A stretch of 64,000 bases of DNA from Conexibacter sp. CPCC 205762 (GTDB taxonomy: Bacteria > Actinomycetota > Thermoleophilia > Solirubrobacterales > Solirubrobacteraceae): positions 62,001 to 126,000 of the forward strand of contig NZ_JAUTDN010000010.1 in the NCBI RefSeq assembly GCF_030646155.1, written 5' to 3'. Positions 1-8,335 of the stretch are shown one piece after another; the first letter of the stretch is position 1; each line of letters begins with the position of its first letter. The notes beneath the pieces are model-generated. The model did not search any database and had not been told where the DNA came from. It saw only the letters and a program-made list of their open reading frames with translations. The position numbers and the translations under genes were made by a program.

Positions 1-2
1 TC

Positions 3-494
3 GTCTTCCTCGTCTACACGACGATCTTCACGACGATCGTCGTCCAGGGCCTGTCGCTGGCGCCGCTGCTGCGCTGGAGCGGGGTCGAGGACGACGGCAG
101 GCTCGACCGGCTGGAGGCGAAGGCGCGGATCAAGGCGGCCAAGAGCGCGATCGCGCGGATCGACGAGCTGGCCGGCGAGGAGTGGGTGCGCGAGGACAGC
201 GCCGACCGCCTCCGCTCCTCCTACGAGTTCCGCATCCGCCGCTTCCGCTCGCACCTCGACGACGCGGCCGACGACGGCCCCGAGCAGCGCTCGCGCGCCT
301 ACCAGGTGCTGCGCCGGCAGGTGCTCGAGGCCGAGCGCGCGGAGGTGATCCGGCTGCGCGACGAGGGCGTCATCAACGACGAGGTGCTGCGGCGGATCCA
401 GCGCGACCTCGACTTCGAGGACGCCCGCCTCGACGTCGAGGCCGGCAGCCCGCTGGAGCTGGTGCCGGCCGCGCCGCGCGAAGACGACGACTAG
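3..494 (+). CDS. Na+/H+ antiporter (CPA1 family), C-terminal part
   Basis: Partial gene entering from the left edge in frame 3; about 163 residues are visible. The first 25 residues are the end of a hydrophobic membrane segment (FLVYTTIFTTIVVQGLSLAP), as in the last helix of bacterial CPA1 Na+/H+ exchangers. A soluble tail rich in Arg, Glu and Leu follows, probably helical and cytoplasmic, with LDRLEAKARIKAAKSAIARI near its start and a region with DEGVINDEVLRRIQRDLD near its end. That cytoplasmic pattern is typical of the NhaP/YjcE type. It ends in TAG at 492-494, sharing bases with the stop codon of the convergent peptidase. Family assignment is by recognition of this C-terminal pattern only. 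Confidence 0.75.
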   Translation, partial: VFLVYTTIFTTIVVQGLSLAPLLRWSGVEDDGRLDRLEAKARIKAAKSAIARIDELAGEEWVREDSADRLRSSYEFRIRRFRSHLDDAADDGPEQRSRAYQVLRRQVLEAERAEVIRLRDEGVINDEVLRRIQRDLDFEDARLDVEAGSPLELVPAAPREDDD

Positions 495-1153
495 GGCGCC
501 GCGTCCCAGGCGGCGAGCAGCCTTCTCGTGTCGATCGGCTCGCCGCCGCTGTACCAGCCGGGGGCGGTCCACAGCTCGAAGTGGAGATGGCAGCCGTCGG
601 CGTTGCCGCTGTCGCCGACGTGGCCGATCGGCTGGCCGTCGGCGACCTTGTCGCCCGCTCTGAAGCGCGCCGGCTCGGCCATGTGCATGTAGATGTAGTC
701 GCGCTTGTCGCGGCCGGTGATGACGAGGTAGTTGCCGCCCGCGCCCTCGCTCGCGACGTACTTGACGACGCCGCCGAGCGCGGCGACGAGCGGCGTGCCG
801 CAGTCGGCGAACATGTCCTGCCCGCGGTGGCCGCGGCCGCCGCCGAAGTCGTTCGTCTCGTAGCGGCCGCGGTCGTGCTTGCCGCGGATCGGGAAGACGT
901 GCGGGTCGCTCCGCTCCTGCCGCTCGCGCAGCGCCCGCAGCGATGCGACGCGCGCGACCTCGGCGCGGATCGCCGCCGGGCCGGGACCGGCGAGCGCGAC
1001 CGTCGCGACCGGGCGCGCCTGCGCGTGCGCCGTCGCGGGATGCTGGTCGCGCCCGGCGACGAGCAGCGCCGCGACGCCGGCGAGGACGCCGGCGAGCGCG
1101 AGCAGCGCCGCGGCGCGACGGCCGCGGGGATGGCGGCGACGAGGGGCGGGCAC
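491..1153 (-). CDS. Secreted M23-family metallopeptidase (LytM/NlpD type)
   Basis: 220 residues. Residues 1-12 are basic and 13-34 form one hydrophobic segment (signal peptide or N-terminal anchor), so the enzyme should act in the envelope on peptidoglycan cross-links. The M23 zinc site is complete: H109 and D113 in GHRGQDMF, H157 in YMHM and H189/H191 in CHLHFE. The GTG start lies 14 nt after the stop of the thiamine-binding protein gene, so the two are probably co-transcribed. The stop overlaps that of the convergent antiporter gene in a shared CTAG. A catalytically competent endopeptidase is likely; the exact bond cut is unknown. Confidence 0.85.
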   Translation of the reverse strand: MPAPRRRHPRGRRAAALLALAGVLAGVAALLVAGRDQHPATAHAQARPVATVALAGPGPAAIRAEVARVASLRALRERQERSDPHVFPIRGKHDRGRYETNDFGGGRGHRGQDMFADCGTPLVAALGGVVKYVASEGAGGNYLVITGRDKRDYIYMHMAEPARFRAGDKVADGQPIGHVGDSGNADGCHLHFELWTAPGWYSGGEPIDTRRLLAAWDAAP

Positions 1154-1166
1154 CGGGCGCGGCGCC

Positions 1167-1478
1167 TCAGCCGTCGGCCAGCCGGCGTTCGACGGAGGCG
1201 ACCTTGTCGGCCAGCGTCTGCGCGGGCTTGTCGCGCCGCTCGTCGAGCTTGAGGACCGTGTAGACGCGCGGGATGCCCTGCTCGAACGGGACCGCGTGCA
1301 GCTCGCCGACGACGGCGAGGATGTCGGCGGTCGAGCCCTCCAGCGAGGTGCCCATCGCGTGCATCGCGTATCTCACGCGGTCCTGCTCGGCGAGCTTGCG
1401 CTGGACGGCGGCGATGTACTCGCTCGCGCTCGCGTCGGCGCGGCCGAGCGCGAGGATCGTCAGGTCGGCGGTGGCCAT
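1167..1478 (-). CDS. MTH1187-type thiamine-binding protein (DUF77)
   Basis: 103 residues, the usual size of the MTH1187/YkoF-like single-domain family (PF01910). The N-terminal DLTILALGR strand, the YAMHAMGTSLEGS segment around residues 38-50 and the late VYTVLKLDER strand fit the ferredoxin-like fold that binds thiamine or related pyrimidines. Its role is probably ligand binding or buffering, not catalysis. A TAGGCT hexamer ends 7 nt before the ATG and no Shine-Dalgarno sequence is visible, suggesting a leaderless message that continues into the M23 peptidase gene. No thiamine biosynthesis gene is nearby, so the physiological partner is unknown. Confidence 0.75.
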   Translation of the reverse strand: MATADLTILALGRADASASEYIAAVQRKLAEQDRVRYAMHAMGTSLEGSTADILAVVGELHAVPFEQGIPRVYTVLKLDERRDKPAQTLADKVASVERRLADG

Positions 1479-1485
1479 GCGCGCA

Positions 1486-1491
1486 AGCCTA
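1486..1491 (-). promoter_or_regulatory. -10 box, leaderless start of thiamine-binding protein
   Basis: TAGGCT on the minus strand, with 7 nt between the hexamer and the ATG at 1478. No ribosome binding site lies between them. Confidence 0.5.
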
Positions 1492-1583
1492 GCGGCGGCC
1501 GCGGCAGCGCTCGCGGGCGTGGCGCGGCGCCCGTCCGATGTGTCTCACCCGTGAAGGATGACGATCTCTGACCCCTGCCGGGG

Positions 1584-1589
1584 TAGGCT
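1584..1589 (+). promoter_or_regulatory. -10 box, leaderless start of phosphoketolase
   Basis: TAGGCT 6 nt before the GTG at 1596, with no convincing Shine-Dalgarno sequence. It forms a back-to-back pair with the mirrored TAGGCT at 1486-1491. Confidence 0.5.
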
Positions 1590-1595
1590 CGCCCC

Positions 1596-4004
1596 GTGGA
1601 CGACCAAGAGCTCGACGGCCTCGTCGCCTGGTGGGAGACGGCGAACTACCTGACCGTCGCCCAGATCTACCTGCGCGCCAACCCACTGCTGCGCGAGCCG
1701 CTCAGAGCGGAGCACGTCAAGCCCCGCCTGCTCGGCCATTGGGGCACCTCGCCCGCGTTGAACCTGGTCTACGCCCAGCTCAACCGGCTGATCCGCCGCA
1801 CCGGCGCGCCGGTGCTGAACATCACCGGCCCCGGTCACGGCGGTCCCGCGATCGTCGCCAACGCCTATCTCGAGGGCAGCTGGTCGGAGGTCTATCCCGA
1901 CGTCGGCCGCGACGAGGACGGCCTGCTGCGGCTGGTGCGCCAGTTCTCGACCCCGGGCGGGATCCCCAGCCACGTCAGCGTCCCCGTCCCCGGCTCGATC
2001 CACGAAGGCGGCGAGCTGGGCTACTCGCTCGTGCACGCCTTCGGCGCCGCCTTCGACAACCCCGACCTGATCGTCGCCTGCGTCGTCGGCGACGGCGAGG
2101 CGGAGACCGGCCCGCTGGAGGGCTCGTGGAAGGGCGTGCGCTTCCTCGACCCGCGCAGCGACGGCGCCGTGCTGCCGATCCTCAACCTCAACGAGGCGAA
2201 GATCTCCGGCCCGACCGTGCTCGGCCGCGTCCCCGACGAGGACGTCCACGCGCTGCTGCACGCGCACGGCTACGAGCCGGTCGAGATCGCCGGCGACGAC
2301 CCGCGCGCCGTCCACGCCCAGTTCGCGACCGAGCTGGAGCGCGCCTACGACACGATCCGCGCGATCCAGGCAGCGGCGCGCGCCGGCGCCCACAGCGGCA
2401 CCAACGGCGCCGCCGGCGCCGCGGGCCCGCGCTGGCCGGCGCTGATCCTGCGCACGCCGAAGGGCTGGAGCGGGCCGAAGGAGGTCGACGGCGTCAAGGT
2501 CGAGGGGACCTTCCGCGCCCACCAGGTGCCGCTCGCCGGCGTGCGCGACAACCCCGCGCACCTGGCGCAGCTGGAGGCGTGGATGCGCAGCTACAGACCG
2601 GAGGCGCGCTTCGACGCCGACGGCACGCTGGTGCCCGAGCTGGCGGCGCTGGCGCCGAGCGGCGACGCCCGCATCGGCTCCTCCCCGCACGCCAACGGCG
2701 GCCGCCTGCTGAAGGCGCTCGACCTGCCCGACCACGGCGCCTACGCGGTCGAGGTGACCGCGCCGGCAAGCACGCACGCGGAGTCGACGCGCAAGCTCGG
2801 CGAGCTGCTGCGCGACGTCCTCACGCGCACCGAGACGAGCCGCGACTTCCGCCTCTTCTGTCCCGACGAGACCAACTCCAACCGGCTCGGCGCCGTCTTC
2901 GAGGTGACCGACCGCGAGCTGCAGGTCGCGCGGCCCGACGACGAGTCGGTCGGCGCCGGCGGGCGCGTGATGGAGGTCCTCTCCGAGCACCTCTGCCAGG
3001 GCTGGCTGGAGGGCTACCTGCTGACCGGCCGCCACGGCCTGTTCGCGACCTACGAGGCGTTCGCGATGGTGTCGGCGTCGATGGCGGTCCAGCACGTCAA
3101 GTGGCTGGAGGCGTCGCGCGGGCTCGACTGGCGCGCGCCGGTCGCCTCGCTCAACGTGCTGCTGACCTCGACCTGCTGGCGCAACGACCACAACGGCTTC
3201 AGCCACCAGGGTCCGGGCCTGATCGACACGATGATCTCGATGAGCGGCGACGTCGTGCGCGTCTACCTGCCGCCGGACGCCAACTGCCTGCTGTCGACCG
3301 CCGACCACTGCCTGCGCAGCCGCGACTACGTCAACCTGATCGTGATCGACAAGCAGCCGCAGCTGCAGTACCTGCCGCTGGCCGACGCCAACGCCCACTG
3401 CGCCGCCGGCGGCGGCATCTGGGAGTGGGCCGGCAGCGAGCGTCCCGGCGACGAGCCCGACGTGGTGCTGCTGTGCGTCGGCGACGTGCCGACGCAGGAG
3501 ACGGTCGCGGCCGCCTGGCTGCTGCGCACGTACGTGCCGGAGCTGCGCGTGCGCGTCGTCAACATCGTCGACCTGATGGCGCTGAGCCCGCCGGAGGTCC
3601 ACCCGCACGGCTTCGACCGCGACCGCTTCGTCGCGCTGTTCGGCGAGCAGACCGAGGTCGTGACCGCCTGGCACGGCTACGCCCGCGCGCTCCACCAGCT
3701 GCTGCACGGCCGCCCCGGCGCGGCCCGCTTCCACGTCCACGGCTTCTCCGAGCAGGGCACGACGACGACCCCGTTCGACATGGTCGTGCTGAATGAGATG
3801 AGCCGCTACCACCTCGTGCTCGACGCGCTCCGCCGCGCCCGCCGCGTGCCGGCCGGCGCGGGCGAGTTGGAGCGCTGGTGCGAGACGCAGCTGACGCGCC
3901 ACCGCGCCTACGTGCGCGAGCACCTGGAGGACATGCCGGAGGTCAGCGACTGGGTCTGGAGCGAGCCGGAGCCGACGCCGGTGCCGCCCGCGCCGGCCGG
4001 CTGA
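1596..4004 (+). CDS. xfp: Xylulose-5-phosphate/fructose-6-phosphate phosphoketolase
   Basis: 802 residues, normal for the family. It is a thiamine-diphosphate enzyme that phosphorolyses xylulose-5-P (and often fructose-6-P) to acetyl phosphate plus a sugar phosphate. The N-terminal half carries GPGHGG (residues 78-83) and the cofactor-binding GDGEAETGP (from residue 165). The middle has the family-typical CPDETNSNRL segment and the GRHGLFATYEAF transketolase-like pyrimidine region. The C-terminus has VHGFSEQGTTTTPFDM. The GTG start follows a TAGGCT hexamer by 6 nt. The acetate kinase gene begins 14 nt after the stop, so acetyl phosphate can be turned directly into ATP plus acetate. Confidence 0.95.
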   Translation: MDDQELDGLVAWWETANYLTVAQIYLRANPLLREPLRAEHVKPRLLGHWGTSPALNLVYAQLNRLIRRTGAPVLNITGPGHGGPAIVANAYLEGSWSEVYPDVGRDEDGLLRLVRQFSTPGGIPSHVSVPVPGSIHEGGELGYSLVHAFGAAFDNPDLIVACVVGDGEAETGPLEGSWKGVRFLDPRSDGAVLPILNLNEAKISGPTVLGRVPDEDVHALLHAHGYEPVEIAGDDPRAVHAQFATELERAYDTIRAIQAAARAGAHSGTNGAAGAAGPRWPALILRTPKGWSGPKEVDGVKVEGTFRAHQVPLAGVRDNPAHLAQLEAWMRSYRPEARFDADGTLVPELAALAPSGDARIGSSPHANGGRLLKALDLPDHGAYAVEVTAPASTHAESTRKLGELLRDVLTRTETSRDFRLFCPDETNSNRLGAVFEVTDRELQVARPDDESVGAGGRVMEVLSEHLCQGWLEGYLLTGRHGLFATYEAFAMVSASMAVQHVKWLEASRGLDWRAPVASLNVLLTSTCWRNDHNGFSHQGPGLIDTMISMSGDVVRVYLPPDANCLLSTADHCLRSRDYVNLIVIDKQPQLQYLPLADANAHCAAGGGIWEWAGSERPGDEPDVVLLCVGDVPTQETVAAAWLLRTYVPELRVRVVNIVDLMALSPPEVHPHGFDRDRFVALFGEQTEVVTAWHGYARALHQLLHGRPGAARFHVHGFSEQGTTTTPFDMVVLNEMSRYHLVLDALRRARRVPAGAGELERWCETQLTRHRAYVREHLEDMPEVSDWVWSEPEPTPVPPAPAG

Positions 4005-4018
4005 GGCGGTCGCCGCCC

Positions 4019-5170
4019 GTGCGCGTGCTGGTCGTCAACACCGGCTCCTCCAGCCTCAAGCACACGCTCGTCGACAGCGCCGCGGCCGATCCGGACGCGG
4101 CGCTGCTGGCCAGCGGCGAGGAGCGCTGGGAGCCGGGCGACACGCCCGGCAAGCACGGCGAGGTGCTGCGCGCCGCGTTGGCCGACGGCGCCGGCGAGGC
4201 CGACGCGATCGGCCACCGCGTCGTCCACGGCGGCGCCCGCTTCGAGGCGCCCGCGCGGATCGACGACGACGTGCGCGCGGGGATCGCGGAGGCGGCCGAG
4301 CTGGCGCCGCTGCACAACCGCGCCGCGCTGGAGGGGATCGACGCCGCGCGCGAGGCGTTCCCGACACTGCCGCAGGTCGCCTGCTTCGACACCGCCTTCC
4401 ACCGCACGCTCGACGCCGCCGCCGCGACCTACGCGATCCCGGGCGAGTGGGCGCGCGAGCAGGGGATCCGCCGCTTCGGCTTCCACGGCCTCAACGTCTC
4501 CTGGTGCGTCGAGCGGGCGCACGTGCTGCTCGGCTCGGCGCGGACGCGACGGCTGATCGTCTGCCATCTCGGCAGCGGCTGCTCGGTCAGCGCCGTCCGC
4601 GACGGCCGCTCGGCCGACACGACGATGGGCTTCACGCCGCTGGACGGGATCCCGATGGCGACCCGCTCCGGCGCGCTCGACCCGGGCCTCGTGCTGCGGC
4701 TGCTGCAGACCGGCGAGCGGACGCCGGAGCTGCTCGACGACGCGCTCAACCACCGCTCCGGCCTGCTCGGGATCTCAGAGCGCAGCGCCGACCTGCGGGT
4801 GCTGCTGGAGTTGGCCGCCGGCCGCGACGGCGACGTGCCAGCCAGCGACGACGACGCGGCCCGCGCCCAGCTCGCGATCGACGTCTTCGTGCGCGGCGTC
4901 GCAAGCGCGGTGGCGGCGCTGAGCACCTCGCTCGGCGGCCTCGACGCGCTCGTTTTCACGGCCGGGATCGGCGAGCACTCGGCCGCGATCCGGACGCAGG
5001 TCGCCGCCCGCCTGGCGCACCTCGGCGTCGCGCTCGACCCGCGCCGCAACGAGGCGGCCGAGCCGGATGCCGAGCTGACGCCGGAGGGGGCGAAGATCGC
5101 CGTCCTGGCCCTCCGCGCGCGCGAGGAGACTGTCATCGCGCGCGAGACGGCCGCGCTGCTGGAGGAGTGA
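4019..5170 (+). CDS. ackA: Acetate kinase
   Basis: 383 residues, slightly shorter than the usual 400. It interconverts acetyl phosphate plus ADP and acetate plus ATP in the cytoplasm. Family motifs are intact: NTGSSSLK at residues 7-14, GHRVVHGG, CFDTAFHRTL, GFHGLN, HLGSGCS and GFTPLDGIPMATRSGALDPG. The GTG start was chosen because NTGSSS then sits at its normal distance from the N-terminus; GAGGCGG lies upstream, overlapping the xfp stop region. The gene follows xfp by 14 nt, forming a two-gene operon for the phosphoketolase shunt. The stop is only 2 nt from that of the convergent TetR gene. Confidence 0.93.
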   Translation: MRVLVVNTGSSSLKHTLVDSAAADPDAALLASGEERWEPGDTPGKHGEVLRAALADGAGEADAIGHRVVHGGARFEAPARIDDDVRAGIAEAAELAPLHNRAALEGIDAAREAFPTLPQVACFDTAFHRTLDAAAATYAIPGEWAREQGIRRFGFHGLNVSWCVERAHVLLGSARTRRLIVCHLGSGCSVSAVRDGRSADTTMGFTPLDGIPMATRSGALDPGLVLRLLQTGERTPELLDDALNHRSGLLGISERSADLRVLLELAAGRDGDVPASDDDAARAQLAIDVFVRGVASAVAALSTSLGGLDALVFTAGIGEHSAAIRTQVAARLAHLGVALDPRRNEAAEPDAELTPEGAKIAVLALRAREETVIARETAALLEE

Positions 5171-5172
5171 TG

Positions 5173-5901
5173 TCAGGCCGGCTGCAGCGGCGGGTCGCCG
5201 CGCTGCGCGCGCAGCTCGCGGATGCCGCCGCCGAGGAAGACGATCGCCTGGTCGACGAGCGCCAGCGCCGCGTCGCGGTGGGCCTCCGGGTCGGCGATCG
5301 CCTGCTCGTCCTGGAAGCGGCCGATCGCCGCCAGCGCGCCGACGGCGGCGGCCGCCGCCAGCTGCGGGGCGACGTCGTCGGCCGCGGTGCCGAGGTCGCG
5401 CGCGATCGCCTCGGCGAAGACCCGCTCGCCCTTGCCGAGCAGCTGCCGCTCGTAGGCGAGCAGCGACTCGTCGGCCTCGATCACGCGCCGGCGCGTCTGC
5501 TCGCGCTCGTGCTCGTGCTTGCCGGAGTTGGACGCGAACAGCTCGACGATCCAGCCGCGCAGGGCGTCGGTCGCGAGCTCGCCGGCGGGCCGGTCGCGCA
5601 GCCGCTCCGCGAGCAGGCCGAACATCTCGTCGGTGTGCGGGAAGAGCAGGTCCTCCTTCGCCGGGAAGTAGGCGGAGACGGTCCGCGGCGAGACGTCGGC
5701 GGCGTCGGCGATCTGCGCGATCGTGGTGGCGCGGAAGCCCTGTCTGTCGAACAGGTCGAGCGCCGCGGCGGCAATCGTCTCGTAGGTGCGGAGCTTCTTG
5801 CGCTCCCGCAGACCCGGCCGCGCGCCCGGCGCGCACAGCGGCACGCCCGGCGGCTCGACGTCCGCCAGCTCCTGCTCGCGGTCGCTCTCGGACGCGCTCA
5901 T
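5173..5901 (-). CDS. TetR-family regulator of the MMPL transporter gene
   Basis: 242 residues from the chosen ATG. After a charged N-terminal tail, the helix-turn-helix lies around residues 48-92 (TIAAAALDLFDRQGF, TTIAQIADAADVSPRTVSAYFPAKEDL), with the usual TetR recognition helix ending in YFPAKED. The rest is a ligand-binding helical domain. An in-frame start 48 nt upstream exists, but the chosen ATG has a TAGTCT hexamer ending 7 nt before it, the spacing repeated across this window. It is divergent from the MMPL gene with repeats between them, so local autoregulation and control of the exporter are inferred. The ligand is unknown. Confidence 0.85.
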   Translation of the reverse strand: MSASESDREQELADVEPPGVPLCAPGARPGLRERKKLRTYETIAAAALDLFDRQGFRATTIAQIADAADVSPRTVSAYFPAKEDLLFPHTDEMFGLLAERLRDRPAGELATDALRGWIVELFASNSGKHEHEREQTRRRVIEADESLLAYERQLLGKGERVFAEAIARDLGTAADDVAPQLAAAAAVGALAAIGRFQDEQAIADPEAHRDAALALVDQAIVFLGGGIRELRAQRGDPPLQPA

Positions 5902-5908
5902 GGGATCA

Positions 5909-5914
5909 AGACTA
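5909..5914 (-). promoter_or_regulatory. -10 box, leaderless start of TetR gene
   Basis: TAGTCT on the minus strand, 7 nt before the ATG at 5901. Confidence 0.45.
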
Positions 5915-5949
5915 TCCGCGTTTCGCATCACATGCACATCTTCGGACAA

Positions 5950-5973
5950 TGCAATTCTGCAGACACTGCAATT
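5950..5973. promoter_or_regulatory. Candidate TetR operator in the TetR/MMPL divergent region
   Basis: Two TGCAATT direct repeats (5950-5956 and 5967-5973) are 17 bp apart. Between them TGCAG-ACA-CTGCA is a perfect inverted repeat (5958-5970). The region is AT-richer than its surroundings and sits between the divergent starts, as expected for the operator of the adjacent TetR protein. Binding is inferred. Confidence 0.45.
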
Positions 5974-6046
5974 TTACACGCTCTGTGATACGGTCCGCCG
6001 GCCCTAGCGGCGCCCCTCTCCTCTCCGACCCTCTCAGGAGCCCGGA

Positions 6047-8233
6047 ATGTCGTCACTCCTCGCGCGTATAGCCCGCGCCCTGACAAAACACTGGAAGCGA
6101 AGTCTCGCCGCTGCGGTGCTCGTGCTCGTCGTGCTCGGCGCCCTCTCGGCGAACGCCCAGAAGGCGGCCGACGACTTCAAGATCCCGGGCGCCGAGTCGC
6201 AGAAGGCGACCGACCTCTTCCGCGCCCACGCGCCGGCGCTCGCCGGCGCCGACGCGCAGCTCGTCTTCACCGTCAGAGACGGCGCGATCACCGACCCGGG
6301 CCCGAGAGCCGCGATCGAGAGCGCGCTCACGGCCGTCAGAAGACTGAAGGACGTCGCCGAGGTCGGCGACCCGTTCACGCAGACCTCCAGAGACGGCCGT
6401 CTCGCGACGACCGACGTGCGCTGGAGCGTCGAGGCGACCGACCTCGAGACCTCTGACGCGCAGAAGTTCGAGACGACCGTCAGAGACGCCGCCCAGAGAG
6501 ACGGCGTCGAGGTGCAGATGCGCGGGCAGGTGCCCGACCTCGCCTCGCAGCAGGACGCGCCCGTCGGCGAGCTGATCGGCGTCGCGATCGCGATCGTGCT
6601 GCTGACGCTGCTGTTCCGCTCCGGCGCGGCGATGGCGGGCACGCTGATCGGCGCGCTGATCGGCGTGATGTCGGGGCAGCTGCTGCTCGCGATCCTCGCC
6701 AAGCCGCTCGGCCTGCCCGAGTTCGCGGCGACGATCGCGATCATGCTCGGCCTCGGCGCCGGCATCGACTACTCGCTCCTGATCATCGGGCGCTACCGAG
6801 AACAGGTCGCCGCGGGCGACTCGCCCGAGGACGCGGCGGCGAAGTCGGCCGCCACGTCGGGCGCCTCCGTCGTCGCCGCCGGCGTGATCGTGATCGTCGC
6901 GCTCGCCGGCCTGCTCGCGATCGGCATCCCGCTGATCGGCGCGCTCGGCATAGCGGCCGCGATCGGCGTCGCCTGCGTCGTCCTCTCCTCGCTGCTCGTG
7001 CTGCCGGCGATGATCGGCGGCCTCAAGCGCTGGCTGAAGCCGAAGAAGCCCGAGCACGTGCTGCCGTCGGCCGCGCTCAGCCGCTGGGGCGAGACGGTCA
7101 CCAAGCGCCCGGTCGTCTCGATCGTGCTCGCCGGCATCCTGATGCTCGCGCTCGCGTACCCGACGCTCGACATGCGCCTCGGCCAGCCCGACGACGGCAA
7201 CCAGCCGGCGAAGAACACGCAGCGCAAGGCGTACGACCAGCTCGCCGCGGCGTTCGGCGCCGGCTTCAACGGGCCGCTGTTCGTCACCGTCGAGACGCCG
7301 AGAGGCGGGGACTCCAGAGCCGGCCTGACGAGACTCGAGAACGGCATCAGAGCCGCTCCCGACGTGGAGAGCGTCTCGCCGGCGGCGCCGTCGAGAGACG
7401 GCGCGATCGCGACGATCTTCGTGACGCCGAGAACGGCGCCGCAGGATCAGCGCACGACCGACCTCGTCGACCGGCTGCGCGACGAGACGATCCCGGCCGC
7501 GGTCGCGGGAACCCAGCTGAAGGTCTACGTCGGCGGGCAGACCGCCAGCTTCCAGGACTTCTCGGCGAAGGTCTCCTCGCGGCTGCCGGTCTTCATCGCG
7601 ATCGTGATCGGCCTGTCGGTGCTGCTGCTGATGGCCGCGTTCCGCTCGCTCTGGATCCCGCTGATCTCGGCCGTCTTCAACCTGCTGTCGGTCGGCGCGG
7701 CGTTCGGCGTCACGACGCTCGTCTTCCAGAAGGGCTGGGGCGCGAGCGTGATCGGCGCGGAGTCCGACGTGCCGATCATCTCGTTCTTCCCGGTGATGCT
7801 GTTCGCGATCCTGTTCGGGTTGAGCATGGACTACAACGTCTTCCTGCTCTCCCGCGTGCGCGAGGCGTACCAGGGCGGCGACGGCCCGCGTGACAGCGTC
7901 GTGCACGGCGTCGCGCGGATCGGCAAGGTGATCCTCTTCGCCGGCCTGATCATGGCGTCCGTCTTCCTCGCGTTCATCCTGACGTCGGACACGACCTCGA
8001 AGATGTTCGGCGTCGGCCTCGGCTTCGCGATCCTGCTCGACGTGCTGTTCGTGCGGCTCGTGATCGCCCCCGCGGTCGTGACGCTGCTCGGCGACAGAGC
8101 GTGGTGGATGCCCGCCTGGATGGACCGCGTGATCCCCAACATCTCGCTCGACGGCCACGAGGTCGACGTGCAGTCCGAGGAGGAGCTGGAGGCTGCGATC
8201 AAGCAGAACACCAGCGAGACGGAGAAGGTCTGA
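6047..8233 (+). CDS. MMPL/RND-family membrane transporter
   Basis: 728 residues with the two-fold MMPL layout. TM1 lies near residues 15-35, a periplasmic domain runs to about residue 180, then a cluster of five to six helices (180-330). After TM7 at about 360 comes a second periplasmic domain (to 500) and a final helix cluster (500-700). It should be a proton-driven exporter of lipids or hydrophobic compounds in the cytoplasmic membrane. GAGIDYSLLIIGRYRE and GLSMDYNVFLLSRVRE are the paired family motifs with Asp-Tyr in the transmembrane relay. AGGAG lies 8 nt before the ATG. The periplasmic stretches use many AGA arginine codons. The cargo is unknown; control by the divergent TetR gene is likely. 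Confidence 0.9.
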   Translation: MSSLLARIARALTKHWKRSLAAAVLVLVVLGALSANAQKAADDFKIPGAESQKATDLFRAHAPALAGADAQLVFTVRDGAITDPGPRAAIESALTAVRRLKDVAEVGDPFTQTSRDGRLATTDVRWSVEATDLETSDAQKFETTVRDAAQRDGVEVQMRGQVPDLASQQDAPVGELIGVAIAIVLLTLLFRSGAAMAGTLIGALIGVMSGQLLLAILAKPLGLPEFAATIAIMLGLGAGIDYSLLIIGRYREQVAAGDSPEDAAAKSAATSGASVVAAGVIVIVALAGLLAIGIPLIGALGIAAAIGVACVVLSSLLVLPAMIGGLKRWLKPKKPEHVLPSAALSRWGETVTKRPVVSIVLAGILMLALAYPTLDMRLGQPDDGNQPAKNTQRKAYDQLAAAFGAGFNGPLFVTVETPRGGDSRAGLTRLENGIRAAPDVESVSPAAPSRDGAIATIFVTPRTAPQDQRTTDLVDRLRDETIPAAVAGTQLKVYVGGQTASFQDFSAKVSSRLPVFIAIVIGLSVLLLMAAFRSLWIPLISAVFNLLSVGAAFGVTTLVFQKGWGASVIGAESDVPIISFFPVMLFAILFGLSMDYNVFLLSRVREAYQGGDGPRDSVVHGVARIGKVILFAGLIMASVFLAFILTSDTTSKMFGVGLGFAILLDVLFVRLVIAPAVVTLLGDRAWWMPAWMDRVIPNISLDGHEVDVQSEEELEAAIKQNTSETEKV

Positions 8234-8294
8234 GGGACCCGGCCCGCGCGGGTCGTGCCTCCGCGCGGACGGAACGACGGGCCCTTCTGACGAG

Positions 8295-8326
8295 CGCCCC
8301 GCCAGGCTCCCCAGCCTGGCGGGGCG
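8295..8326. terminator. Rho-independent terminator between MMPL and permease genes
   Basis: Perfect 14-bp stem (arms CGCCCCGCCAGGCT and its complement) with a CCCC loop, followed on the plus strand by TTCTGCGTTCT. It lies between convergent genes, so it mainly ends the MMPL transcript; the stem may also help stop the long catabolic operon from the other side. Confidence 0.85.
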
Positions 8327-8335
8327 TTCTGCGTT

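Noticed and set aside
1545..3923. Very long minus-strand open frame opposite phosphoketolase
   Set aside because: Composition is Arg/Val/Gly repeats typical of antisense shadows in GC-rich DNA; the plus-strand frame is a clear Xfp.
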